A stretch of DNA of 64,000 nucleotides, taken from positions 1,584,581-1,648,580 of the forward strand of contig NC_083597.1 in NCBI RefSeq assembly GCF_020882245.1, given 5' to 3'. Position numbers and translations under genes: made by a program. Of this stretch, positions 12,257-27,200 are shown one piece after another (positions within the stretch are counted from its first letter, which is position 1; each line of letters starts with the position of its first letter). This DNA comes from Rhopalosiphum padi. Taxonomy: Eukaryota; Arthropoda; Insecta; Hemiptera; Aphididae. The notes beneath the pieces were generated by a model that had not been told where the DNA came from, ran no database searches, and saw nothing but the letters and a program-made list of their open reading frames with translations.

Positions 12257-15200
12257 GTATATTCGTTTAAATAGTGGTTAGATTTTTTAGGTATTTTCGT
12301 AGGCATTGAATAATAAGAGTTATTATATTTTACATTTTTTTTACTTACATCGTTATCATTATGATTTACTAGCCCTGTTGTTGATTCCCACTGTAGGTAG
12401 ATGTGACAACAGCAATGCAGAAATGTTTGCATTAGGTTTTAAACTGTTATTGTGTTTTAATGATAATTTATTTGGTTCAAGGCTGACATTCAATAACTAC
12501 CCACAACAAGACCCCCGTGACTAACATTTTATTATGTTTCTTTCATTATTGTCTGGTGTGCTGTATTAACTAGTACCGAGGTCATGTGTAATTGCTTAAA
12601 ATATATTTATTACATATCATTTTTGAACATCGATTGGATAGTGTCATTCAGCTAACACTATATACTCACTAAACATTATAACCTATCTAACCTTTATTAA
12701 TCAAATTAAAGTTTACTTCAATTTGGGTAATATAATATAAAAATACCTCATATTGTACCACCTTGTGTAAAAGCAATTTGATTTTTAATCTAATCAAACC
12801 GTATAATATTACGTTTGTAGACCAACTAACACTATTAGTAGTGGGTTTTATTAAATTTTAAACAAATTGAAGTACATACCTACTTAAAGTTTCTTTCAGT
12901 ATAATCAAAATAGGAATATTATTTTATAGGACGCTATATTCGTAACCTGCATAGTTGTTTGTATTGTCTCCATCTTACAAATATATAATATAGATAATTG
13001 TATGTTCTAAAGAAAAGAGCTAAGGTAGGTAACAGCAGTTCACAACTTAGTAGGTATGTAAATAATAGCCAATAGGTATAAATTAGTAGATATTTATAAA
13101 AATATTCAATTGATAATTGAACGTTTACTAAATGCATAAAGTATATAGCAAGGTATATAAGTAGTAAGTGGATCTACAAAATAAGTTTTAAACAATTTTC
13201 TTACTGAACATTCCAATAAATTAAATTATGAAATGTTATGATGTTACAAAATTTCTAAATAAATTGAATATTTATATTTTTGATAAGTATAATAAAATTT
13301 CCTTTTGTTTTTAAAAAGAAAAATTAATTTTTATCAAATTGAATATGCATTTGTATTGTACCTATGTTTTTTTATGTATGAATAATTTTTTAATTTTAAT
13401 TTACAATGAATACTCAGTATAAAATGTATAAGTTTCTATTTAAACTCTTTATTAAATATTTATTTGAATTATATAAAATTTAAAATTATATTAATCAACT
13501 TATTTAAAAAAAAAACAAGACATTTATGTAGAATCTTACTTATGGTTTAATTTATTATATACAATTCAAAAATCGCCTGTTTTATGCAATTTATATTTAT
13601 CAGCTTGAAAATTATCATATCATCAGTAACAGGTACTATATAACAATACATTTTTGTATTAATCTCCAAATATAAAATTAATGAAGGCTTATATATTTTG
13701 ATTGGTAGTATACGTTTATTGATACTTTTCAAATCTTGTTATTATCTATCAATTAAAAAAAATCATTATGCCATTTTATAATTTATTTTTGCATATTATT
13801 ATCAAATATAATATAATATACGAATAGGGGTACCTATAGTACATAACATTGTACCTAATATATCATATTCATATATTAAAGAACTTTTGTATAATTTATA
13901 AATTTTATTATATACTTATGTCTGGTTGAATAAACAATCTAAACATTTAACGGATTAATAATGATTTACATGATTTAGTGGCCCATGATTGGTCCATTAA
14001 ATTTTATTGAACCATTGCATTAATCAATTTTTCATATAACTCTGCTGTATATTATAATTAAAAGGCTAAAATACAATTTTAGATCCATACTTATATTACT
14101 ATTATCAGAGACTTGAGAAACTAGAGTATTACAATATCTATACTAAATATATTAGTATAAATTAGTATAATTTAATACAATATAATTCTTTTTAGTATAT
14201 ATTCTATTATGTTTACTCTAATCATTTTCTTGTTGTCACTACACTACACTATTATGTTTATACTCCATTTTTCTTGCTTACTATTTGTTACTTCTACTTT
14301 GTTATTACCATTGTAAAAGCTGATTGGCGTTTATTTTATAAATAAATAAATAATAATATGTAGGTATATTCAATAGTATACATGAAAGGGTACAGGGATA
14401 TTTTTATATTTATATTTTTTATTTTTATATATTATTATATTGGGGCTAAGCAATGTTAAAACAGTTTGGCCCCCATGTAGTGATTTACAAAGAAAAAAAG
14501 GAATATTTTTATGATTTATTATTGTATATTTAAAATAATAATTTTTTTAATTAGTTCCTAGGAGAATGTGATGCCCACATGTATTGTTTGCGACAAATTT
14601 ATTTAGTTGGTATTCTTTAGAATCTATTTTTTGCTATTAGTTTAAACTTATCTAAACACAATTGAAAATTATAAATATTATCTATTTTATCATTCATCAT
14701 GTTTAATTTATGTCTTAGATTTATTTAATCATAGGTAATTTAAGAATTTGGATAAATAATTATAACTATACATTTATATATTTATAATCTTTAGATTCTT
14801 CTAGTGTATTCATTACCGTGCATTAAAATATGAGTATAAAATCTGTGTTTAACTGTAGGTCTTTGTGTATGTATTTCTGTCACCCTGTTGCAAGTCTGGC
14901 AACTGGCAAGCATCTGTTTTTGTTCACTAAATTTAAACATATACTGCTGCCAACCATTTGTCTTATACTGTTAAGAGTCCCAAATTCAATATATTAAAAA
15001 TTAGTTCATGTTCTAATCTTTTTACTATTCCTCGTTGAATGCACTTAATTTTTAAAACTTAGTGTATTTTTTACAGATTCTATATTAGGTTTATCTTCTA
15101 CCACATATTGCAGTGTTCTTCAAAAATCTGCAATGGTTGAGGTGTTTGCTGCCAATCAAGGCGACTGCAATTCCAATAATTTGGAAGTGCTAGATGCCAC

Positions 15201-18200
15201 CTTAAGTTCATATAGGAGTAATGCATCATCTCAAGATAATGCAGATTTCTTCCAAGATTATTCAGATTACCAATGGTTTGCCGATTATAGGTAAATCTCT
15301 TGCATTTATTTTATATAATTATTTGATTATTAAATTATGTTCTCTTAGGTATCGTGATTCAGACAATTTTAACCATCACACAAGTATTCTATCATCTATA
15401 TCAGAAAATTATAATATTCCATGTTATGAAGAAGTTTCCAGAGATTTGGATGTTAACTTGGCTCAAGTAGACATGGAACATCTGAAAACTGAAGATATAC
15501 ACAATATACTCAGCACATTGCCTTCTATGTGTGGTCAAGATTTACAAGTATATATAAAATCAATTATTGATTATTTAATATTACTTTGCTTATTAAATAA
15601 CTAATTTTATTTCAGAATGTATCGACTGAATCATTTTGTAAAAATAAACAGCTATTCTCTCCTGTAAAAGAACAATCACCGAATCCATTCATAACATTTA
15701 GCACTGATTCATTAGATTGTAGTGACGATATGTTAATCACATGTAAGGCCAATAATAAACATAACTATACAATTGCTTTTGAAGAACCAGCCATGGGTGT
15801 TTCGGAAGAATTTCAAAATAGTGAAGCTATGAGTACAGGAGAGAGTCGTAATACTGGTTCAGGTGAAGCATGGTCAAGTGATGGAAGTGTTCCAGTCAGT
15901 GTTCCAATGATATCTTCAGATACTACTTTTACCACGTGGAATAAGTTAAAAAAATGTACCACTTCAGCAACCACCAATTGCACTCAACAAGTTAAAGAGG
16001 TATTAATTTGGTTGTTTAAACTTTTTTTGTATTAATATTACATTTAATGTCCAGGCTCAAAAAATTGCTTTAATTAAATGTAAGTTAGGTGATTGTTGAA
16101 ATAATCAATCTAGAGTGCGGAATTCGGTGTTCGTTAAACATACCCATGCCACTTAGGGTTAATCTTATATAAAACTGAGTATAGATCTATGTTTTATCAT
16201 AATAAATATTTAAGTTAATAAAATTCCAAACCTGCATGTATTGTCTTATAAACATAAAACATCAATTTTGTGTTGTTAGTTAAAATATTATAATGAATTA
16301 ACCTATCACCAAACTTAAAGGTTAGAACATTCATGTCTGTGTTTGTCATTTGTTTTTTTTTTATTTTATATTTTTAAAAACTTACAATATTATCAATGTT
16401 TAATTATAAATATATAGGTAGGTACTTATGGTTTGTAAAATTACTATCATATTTAAATATTTTACAAGTCCAATAATTATTATAACTTAAAAACTAAGTA
16501 TTTAAAAATTATTACATTAAAAACCAAACTTTATGTTATCTATTGGCTATTGCTAATGTTTAAAATAAATATAGAATACAATTGAATTTACTTTTCCATA
16601 ACATAAATTTGGCCCTGTATGTGTATACACTAATATAATGGTGTTTATTAACTTTTATTTTATTCTTCATAGCATACAAGTTTATCATCAAGTGTGAATG
16701 AAAAGACACAAAGTTTACCTGACCTAATGCCATTAAGGCTATTATGGTTAAAGCAAAAGAAAAGTCATTATGACTATCTAGTCAAATCTACACAATCTGA
16801 AGGAGGAAATGGTAATATTTTATAACCTATTATTGAATCATTTTAAGAAATATTTATTATTTATTCATTTATAGAAGGTAGAGCTAAGCTGTACGATGTA
16901 TCTGGTATTAAAGATCAAACAGATAGTGCTAAATTCAGCCTTGTCAAAATGTTTATTAGTCAAAAGAAAAATCGTCAGTCAGACGGTAGCTTAGTAATTA
17001 GCGATAATGATGCTACTGCTGAGGTAACTGAACCCAGTAAAAATGATTTGGAAGATAGTCTAATGTGTGAGAATGAAAAAACTGAAAGCAACAGACGTGT
17101 AAGTAACAATAATGGGTCCAACAATTCATCTATTATACCTAGCAAGCATTTGTGGAAGGGTTCTAGTTTAAATAAGAGTATGCAAACTTCATCATTAGAT
17201 GGAATAAGCAGCCCAAAACCAGAAATCAAGGTACGCTCAAATTTTAAATAAATATTATTGTTTAATTTAATTTAATTTAAATTTTGTTTTTTAGTGTAAG
17301 AATAGTCCTGTTTATGTGATGTTTCCTAGTTATACATTACCAGATCTCTCATTTCTGCAGAATCCTAAAGCTGCATTGGATATAAACAATGTATTTCTTG
17401 TACCTCAAAAATTTTCACCCATGCCATCTCCTGAAGTTGAAAGCAAAAAACTTAACACTACACCTGTACATGAACCATCATCAGCAGAAAATTCATTTGA
17501 TTTAAAATCAATCTGTGCTAAAGGATTTGACCATGTTAGTGATTGGGATTCACTGGCTTTGCTATTACCACGGAATGTGTCTATAGCTTTATCCAAGACT
17601 CCTGAGCTTAAGGATCGTTTCAAACACATTGATTTTGATATTAAAGAACCATCATTTTGCCAAATTGCATTTAAACCAGTTGATAAAAAAGATAACATGT
17701 TCGTTTATCAATATGATGATATGAGTCAACATCAAAAACCACCAGTAGGTCGAGTTAACTCAAAGATTCCCATTAAAAATGAACAGAAAAGATCTATACA
17801 TGAAGTGCCAAAAAGGTAAATTTTCATGCAATATATTACTATTGATCTATTGTATACTTGAATAGCTTAGTTGAAACTAAAAATAATTATTTTTTATAGA
17901 TTTAGTATGTATGACATGAAGTCAGAAACATTTCAAGAACAGCAAAACAAGAGGCGTTCTCTTCCATCACAGTTGACCATAATTCCTAATATCACTCCTA
18001 TTGTAAGTAATAGCATATTATAGCTTTTAATAAAAAATCGATTTTTAAATACTGAGCGAAGCAATAAATGTATTGATTTAACAGTTATTGTACTTAATTG
18101 TATGCAACTGTATAGCACTATTCTGCTTTTCCAAATTTAATAAATGCTTATAATAAAATATTAAATTACGTATGTATATAATAAATAGTTATTTATGTAT

Positions 18201-21200
18201 TTAATATTTCTGTATCAAAATATTCAGATTAATAATGTACATACAATTTTTTAATAAAAAAATAAATTCTGATTTGTTTGTCTTAAGCTGTGTACAAATA
18301 TTTCTAATGACAAAACAAAAATACTTTCTTAAGGTTGGTTCTGATGTTGGTACTTCTGAAGATGAAGGAGTTGAATGTTCAGGCAGTAACTGCGACAGTC
18401 CTAATCCATGTGTTGATGAAGCTAAACGATTAGACTCATTGTTAAGACAAAATAAACAATCTCGTGTTAATTTAAAAGCACAAGTCAATAAATATTTAAA
18501 CCGTGCCAGTGGTCATCACACTCCGCCTAATTCACCTAATCAAATAACTATTCAGGTAATATTATCTTATACAATACACAATTGAAATATTATATTTATT
18601 GTAACTTATAATTATAATTAATGTATTTATATATTATTATTCAATATTTATTTTAGGCAAAGAAAGGAACTGATAACATAGATAGATTTGAAGGATGTGA
18701 AATAAATAAATTGACAGATTCTATAACACACAAAAAAGGTATATTTTATTAAAAAAGTTTTTATTATAATTTTATCTAATTAACAATTTATTTTTGTAGA
18801 CCTAGTAAAAAATTGTTGTTTTGGTGCTGAGAAAATAACATTTTGTCTGGACAATGACTATACTGAAGATTTGCATACAATTGTCCTGGATGTTCTTTGT
18901 CCAGCTCTATATGCATTGTTCAGTGAAAATCTTAAATCAGTTTTAGAAACATCTTTTGGTTCTGTTAATAACTCAGTTTGGCAAGTGATAGAAGCTTCAT
19001 CTCAACAAGGTTAGTTAATTTTTGTTAATTTGTCCATAATTTCATTACACTAGAACTACAGCATAGCATAACTAACTTAATATTTTAATTCAAACTGATT
19101 GGTCATGGTTAAATAATTGTTATTTAAGTCATTATAATATTAATATGAATAATGGCCGTAGGTATAACTATAATAAGTTAGCCATCTCTCAACATTTTTT
19201 AAGTGTTCAAAGTATAAAGGCTCTTAAAATGCTAAAAAAAAAATATTAATGATGTTGAGAAAAATGTTAGAATAAAGTATAACAGCGTTTCCCAAACTCT
19301 TGTTTGAGCTGGCCAGGTAATTAATATTTTTCCCCTTTGTGACCCACCAAAATATTTTACATTTATCATTGTGTAAAAAAGGCAAAATAAAACACATTTG
19401 AATGTCCACATAACACATAGAATTTTATAATAAAATTGAAGCGTTAATTTGTATCAACAATGTAATAATTAAAATATAGTTATTAATTATATCAAATTAT
19501 CAAACGAAAAGATAAATAATAAAATTTAATATAAGAGTTTTATTAAATTCTGCGACCCACTATTTGGGAAATATTGAAGTATAATATTACAGTGGAATTA
19601 AAATATGTATAAAACTTAATTTTCCAGTATTCCTCTATGTTTAGAAAATATTTAGCCCTTAACTTATTGGTTAAAATGAATCCCTTAAACAACAAGATAT
19701 TTTAGTATTAGTTGTTGACCAATTGAATTGATCCTAACCTAACCTGGTAGTTAGAAATATTATCAAAAAAAATTCATAAACCTACCGATATTTAACAAAA
19801 TAGCATTTTGCATTATAATTTATAATATATAATTCTAACAATACAATAAGTATTTTCACATATCTATGTCTTTGTATTTCGCTGTGTACATAAATATGTA
19901 ACTTACTCCTAACCCAGGTGTCAGGTCGTCAACACATTTAGTATTCGACACTAGGTCTTCCTACTATAATTGTACAACTATGATCGGGACAATCGGATAA
20001 TAATAAAATAACATATTATTATGTTCCTATTCGTGATGAGCACATATCATAGACGCGGTATAATTTATGTTGTATGGCATAATTTATATAGGTCATTGAT
20101 AAAAAGTGATACAAATATTGTTGTTTCTATAATTTATTTTGATATAGTGTTATACATAATATAATATTTACCAACTACAAATAATTATATGTGAATTATT
20201 ATTTTTTTGAAAACTTAAGACAAGTAAGGAACTCAAGACACGTGTGGGTGATTATTTGTACGTATGATATATCTAACTATAAGATATCGAACTGTGTACC
20301 TTTTTACTTACTTTTCAACTTAACATAATATTATATTCTTATATTCGTTTTATCTGTATTAAGTTTACTATTGTTTAACTATTGTTATAGATCCTATAGT
20401 ATTTTTACGAATAATATTATACGTACTTAAGGTTTTAAATTTTAATGAATGTATTGTAGAAAAACAAAACTACTTTTAAATTTATTTTTATATTTTCATT
20501 ATGTAAATACCATGTCAAATTATGTAGGAATGCGGGTGTCGGGGTGTTGATGTTTTTCTTAAAATTAGAATAATTAAAACCAAGTGTATAAATGTAAAAC
20601 AAACAAAGATATATTTTTAATTAAAACTCTGAGATAAATGTAAATTTAACTTTGTTTACTTGTCTGTGGCTTAGAACGACAAGTATTTAAGTGTAATATA
20701 TAATAAATAATACTAAAATAACTGTTCAGTATTCAAGACACCTGTTCGCAGAATAACATAAAAATAATATATGATCACAAAATCTAGTAATATGATACAT
20801 TTTATACCTACTATTATTTTTTATATTATATTATAATAAGTTGCGCGTCTTAACTTTTTTTCCGGACCTTCGGGAGTGAGACATACGCCATGATCTGTTT
20901 ATAATTATTATAATACTGATTAGTAATTATGATGATGACCAATTAACCGCGATCCTTTTATTGGCGCTGAGGTGGCGGGAGAGCTGTTTCTGATGGCAAA
21001 GGACCACGAGAGACGGATTCGCGGTGTTTCTTTTGATGTCTAACTAACTGGTATTGTTGGCAGTACGACAACCGGCACTCGTCGCACGCGTACGGCTTGT
21101 CGGCGTCGTGAACGCGTTTGTGCGTGGCCAAGTTGCCCATCTGCGTGAACTGCCGGCCGCAAACGTCGCATACGAACGGTGTGTGGCCGGAGTGGACGCC

Positions 21201-24200
21201 GCGGACGTGCGTGCGCAGGTTGCCCACCTGTGCGAACGACTTGCGGCACACTGCGCACGTGTACGGCTTTTCGCCCGTGTGCACGCGCACGTGGTTCACC
21301 AGGTTGCTAACGTGTCGGAACCGTTTGCAGCACATTTGGCATTTGCGCTTGTCCGGCGCCAAGTGCTGGGCCATGAACCTCTTGGTCGGGAACATCCGCG
21401 CGCACCTGTCGCATTCCAAATCCCTAGCGCACTCCAAACTCCTCTTCCTGGTGACCGACCGCCGTCGTTCCGGTGATTGTACTGGTCGCTGCAAAAGTTG
21501 TTGTGGTTCCGGTTGTTGTGGCTGATTTTGGTGATGCCACCGAATCTGTTGTGCCCTGCGAATGACGAAACGATCGTTTGATTTCCATCCCCGAATTAGT
21601 GGTGGTGATCATTGGTGGCCGGTGCAGGATTTTTTTCGTGGGGAAGGGTCATGATCCGTTTTACACGTGGGTGTTTTATGACCCCCGAATAACGATAAAA
21701 AAAATTTTAAAATTATTTAATAATAATGATTTATACGTTATACCTTATTATAAAACATATACAAATATTTTTTTCCTGGCTGTAAGTTTTAAAAATATAG
21801 TAACTAGACTTATCCAATTTATATTTCCGGTAACTTAATTTTTTGCATATAATATTTATAAAGCTAATAATTTTACGATGGCTTATGAAGAATGATAACT
21901 CGGGCTAGGAAAATGATGCATTGAAAATCTACAATAAAGGCATTTTATCCGGCCCGCAGACAAATAATAAAAAACACATTATTACGACAACATTATATGT
22001 GTTATTATTGTAAATTATTGTTTTTGTTAAATATTATTGGTTTTTAAATAATGTAAATATGTACTTAGAATTTTGATGGCCCGTGAAAAATTTTCAGATC
22101 CCTAATGTGCCTCTTCAAAAATATTAATTGGGGACCCCTGGTTTATATAATAATAATCAAAAATTACAAACGGAGATTTCATTTAGAAAATATTTTTGAT
22201 ACATTTTAATATTGTTCGTCGGCGTTGTATGACTACGTAGAGATAATAAAATAAAAATAAAATAGTAAAAAAAGTGAGTCAGTATACTATTTTTACTAGG
22301 TACCGAAAAACGACGTTTAGTTAAAGTAGAATATGTAAACCTCCTTATAATATATACACACAATTAATACAAAGATAGACCCTTACATAAAATTGTTGAC
22401 CTTTACTGTTATTTAGAGCTATAACTTTTTTAATGTAACAAATTCACGCAATTGATTGACAATTTTTTTAAGCGTAGCATTAGGGATTTTCGAATTCTTG
22501 AAATATTTAAGACATATTTACAAATTACAATACATTAAAAGAATATTTATTAACAAAAAACTAAAGATTTTTTATTTGCCACCCTATAATGCACTAGCTT
22601 CGTCCTCTTAATACGATCATAGGTGGCGTAGACTTGATCTTTGGGAAATATCTACAATATTTTTGGGCCTTTTTAATTAATAGTTTTTCTTGAATCTTGT
22701 ATAATTCTAAGATAGTTTCAATATTTTTTTTGAATTTTGTATGATATCTAGGCTGTTATATTTATAGCTTTTCACGTAAATTTAAAATATTTTAGAAAAT
22801 ATTACATTTTATTTTAATAGCATCAGTTTTAATACGTTTCCTTTCTTCTGCTTTAAATTTTATAACTCCAATTAAAAAATGTCGTGGGAGGGGGTGCCAA
22901 TGCGCGCCTATGAGTCCGATCCTGCATGTAACAAAACATATTCTAGTATTATATTTTTGGTATTGTTATTAAGCATAAATTGTTAGCTACAAGTATTTGT
23001 TTTTTTTTATATGTAAATAAATAAATTTATAGCAGTATTATTAGTCCAATAATACTAATAATATTAATTCAAATAAACATATTTTTGTCTATATACTCGC
23101 AAAACGGTTGCTCTAAAACTCGCATAGTACTTACTTTAGATCCCCAAATGCTTTAGTAAAAAGTTTAACACGAAATATCAAAAAACTAAACGACTATATC
23201 TTATAAGAAATATAAAAATGATAAATATCATGTTATGGTTGAACACAGGTTTTCCAAATTAATAATCTATTAAATAAAAAAAAATTTGAAATCTAACAAA
23301 ATAGAGGATCATAAAACAAACATATTGTTAAATAAATAAATCGTACAATTGGCTTAAAAATATTAAGAAAAATAATAATTTCTTTGCTAGTGTACGGAAA
23401 TATTATAACACTTACTGGCCGTTGGACATCTCAATCTGTCGTGGTAATGATTTGGATTTCTTCGAACAACGCTATCCTGAAGAGGTGGAATGTCGACTCA
23501 GACGTTTCGCTACGTCCGCTAGGTGAAACTCATGACTACAATATGAGAGCTGAGTACGTTAGGTTTAAATTTATAATGGTCTGCAGACAGAGGATCGTGC
23601 TCAGCTGTTTATCAGTAATTACAAATTTATTAGACTTTACCCCGCTACAGGAACCGATTTATACTTTATTGTCTTTATCAATATAATAATAAATTATTAT
23701 ATCTACCGCATCGATTTATTTCTATTTTAGTCTCTATTCTGTTTGGGATGTTTTTAGATATAATAATAATAAATAGATTATTGCGTAAAGCGCTGCCTTT
23801 TGGTGTAATAATATATTATATTATGTTATTAATTTGTTACTATTATATGTCGATCGTCAAAAATGCTAAATTATTATTCGTTATCGACAATGAAGAGTAA
23901 TTATATTATATACATAAATAATTTGTAATCAGTCACTAAAGAACAAACAGTAGGTTAGGTTTTATTGGTCGTATCTTATGGTATAGTCGATAGATCTATT
24001 TTATCCGATTTTAATTTTTTTATTATTATTTATTTTCTATTTTTTTTTTGTGGACATACTATAAAATAAAAAATAAAAATAATACTTATTCTCATTTTCA
24101 ACAGGAAACAAACAAAAATTGTTATCGTTGACTTAAGATTGCACTAATCTAACGTTTGATGTCATTCAAAAAGTAAAACTAGTATTAAACAATTTTATGT

Positions 24201-27200
24201 TATCTATACGATCCGTAATCCATTATTTTAACGTAAAAATATAATATGGATACACCCATATAATGATTAATCATAAATGACACTTCTACCCGCATTTTGT
24301 TAATTCTCGTTTTGATATTTATTTCGTTAATTACAACGATTCTGTATTATGTATTATGTAATATTAAATAGTTAAATTTAGAGTTATATAGTATAAGTAT
24401 ATTATAACTAATAGACATGCAATATGAAATATACATTTTTAAATTAACTTTTAGGTGTTAGTACATTTACATTCTAACAGTTTAATAAGTAATAACATGG
24501 AAAATAGTAAATACAATGTCGTCAATGTTTATCATATTAATCTATTAGATACAGTCAATCAGTCGACAATAATAGATATGAAGAAACTTGGTTTTAACTA
24601 TTTTAAGCGGTTAATTAATATTTTATTTTTTTCAATTTTTTTTAAGTTTAGAATAGATATCTCGTCATATCAACTGCCGTAATCTATTATCATTAGTTTT
24701 TTTTATTCTAAACACGTTTGTTATTAATTAAGTATATAATATATCAACAATAAATCTCTTTTTTTTACTAAAATACCAATTGACAAAATTAACAAATTCT
24801 AAGTTATATGATGAACCATAGCCAATGTGGCTACAGCATGAGATGAAAAACCCATGTTAGTTCTACATCTTACAATTATATACATGCATATATGCATTTA
24901 CTTTATATATATTTAACATAAATTCAAGACTTATTACTAATATTTATAGTGAAATAATAAGCTGTCCTTGTACCCAAAGCTCAACTAGTTTCGTAACGTT
25001 TATGTATACAGTGCATATATAAGACGATTTTAGTTTAATATAGTTTATAGTTATAGTATAATATAGTAATATAGTTCATATAAAAAAGAATTGCATAGTT
25101 ATATAAAAATATTTTAGAATACTGTTGAGAGATGTAGTAACCCTCTTTTCCTTGGAGAAATTGGAAATGGATTAACATTAATTTATAAATTTATAATGCA
25201 TTTACAGTATTACAACTATGACTTAAGTGTAAATAATTTTGGGTTGTCTGATTTAAACATATCTATTCATATATTTATTATTTATTTTAGGTGTTCTTTC
25301 TTCAGCGCTCAATGAACTGACGGCAAAGGTCAACAATGAACTGGCACTCAACGAGGGTGTAATGAAGTTCAATGCATTTATTTTCGGCCTGTTAAAGTGA
25401 GCATCGATAGAACCTAAAAACGAAACGTATTATTGTAAAAAAAAAATATCTTAATATTGTAATATATTCGTTTTAGTGTTGGAGGCTTGGACGCTTGGTT
25501 GAGTTATATGAGAACTCGCGAATCTGTATGGCAAAAATACTATAATCGGAACGCGCTATTTGTCCGCGCCAATTTTGGGTGCACCTTACACAGGGATCTC
25601 GTGGATCGTTTGATTGCTTCGGCTAGACCTTTGGCCAAGTACAGACCCGCTTTCGATCCACTGTACGAATGTCGAAAACTCCACGAAAGCTTATCCAACA
25701 TAAACGCAAGTGTTTTCTGCCAACTAATTTTCGTATAATTTGAGAATTTCTTTTTATTGTGAGCCAACAACGCAATTTTATAAAACTTTTTTTGGAAATG
25801 TGATTTTGGTAATTTATCATAATTACTAATGGAATTATTTTAACATTAGCGTTTTGTTTATATGGTTTTCAAATATGTTACTAATGAATTATTATTGTTT
25901 TTTTCTCCTGAAATTTATCTGAAATGATTCCACACAACACGATTGATGAAAAAAAACCTAAACCAAATTTACTTAAAATTTTATTGAAATATATTTAATT
26001 CTTAATATATTATTGTTGGTCAGCGATAAAAAAATAAAATATTACTGTATTGTCTCCAATGCATACAAGTGTCAGGGGCGTAATTAAAGGGTAATGAGTG
26101 AGCAGGCACGTATACAAAATAAAATTACAGGAGGGGGGGGTTACAAAATATAGCAATACAAATTGTACCGCAAGATAATAAAACAATTTCTTCCTCGTTA
26201 CTCAAAATTATTTCAGGGGGGTTGACCCCCCACCCGTAAAAGTGCCTGTGAGTGGGATAGATCATTCCAGAACCTTATTTTACTTATAAAATACTCCGAG
26301 GTCCCGAGAAAAATCCCTAATTACGTCACTGACAAGAGTATATTGTTTCGTAAATAACGATCGTATTTTTTGTTTCAAAAATAAACACAGAACCGGACGT
26401 CGTGGTTACTGAAAAAAACCGCGCGGACGTTGGAAAACGAAACTTCCAGGCCTAGGTCGTACGTCGATTCAGCCGCTAAAACAACGGTAGACGTCGCGGG
26501 TACGGCTAGCAAACGTTGGAGTGGCGTGCACATGGGTTCTAAGCTGGCAACGGCCTTCGAACGGCTGGACAATATTGACGAGAGGATCCAGTGAGTGTAG
26601 TGTATATACTAAAATCTAAAATATAAGAATAAAATATAATGTAATACTAAGAAAGTGAAAGTATAACATTTTAAGAAAAGTTAAGTTTTAATTTTTACAT
26701 CAGAACCTCATTATAAATTGTTGCGTGAAGACGCATTTTTAACAAATAAAATAAGAAAATTTTAACAGTGAAACTTAATTGTTTATTTCAAAACAATTCA
26801 AATTCAAATTTGAAAATAATTAAAACAACGGATTTTATAATGATATTTAACTTTTTTCTAGCCTTATAATAGTGATAAGACAATTCAGTTTAGGCGCAAC
26901 GACATGGTGAGAGGAGAGGTCAATGATTTGATTATTAGATACTTAAAGTACTTTCATTCTCGCGATTACTTCTAAATTATAGTATATAGTGCCATGAAAT
27001 GTTTAGGAATTTCTGATCTGTTCAAACTTCAATCCCTCTCCTGTCTCTTTTATATGATTCGGTTTTCATAATTTGTATGGCTGATATGTTCTTAACAGAC
27101 CGGAAACGACCGAGCCTTGCCACAGTAGCAGTGACGGCATCAAGGAGACGCCCGTGAAAGGACAGCGGTTCAGACGGCTTCAGATGAAATGGGAGCTGCT

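Larger units (their letters stand above)
19010..25290 (+). other. 6.3-kb RUSC intron splitting the RUN domain
   Basis: The largest internal intron of the gene. It holds a hAT element with perfect 8-bp duplication (19283-19576), an antisense zinc-finger frame (20958-21494), a decayed hAT right end near 22.1 kb, and an exon-like block at 23391-23522. The remainder is AT-rich with nothing recognisable. Confidence 0.85.

Noticed and set aside
12306..12524. 72-codon + strand frame just after the RUSC leader
   Set aside because: It lies in the inferred intron, has AT-driven composition and no family resemblance. The neighbouring leader joins better to 15077.
21054..21525. Two + strand frames of 135-140 codons over the zinc-finger gene
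   Set aside because: They are shadows of the GC-rich - strand zinc-finger coding sequence; their translations have no domain signature.
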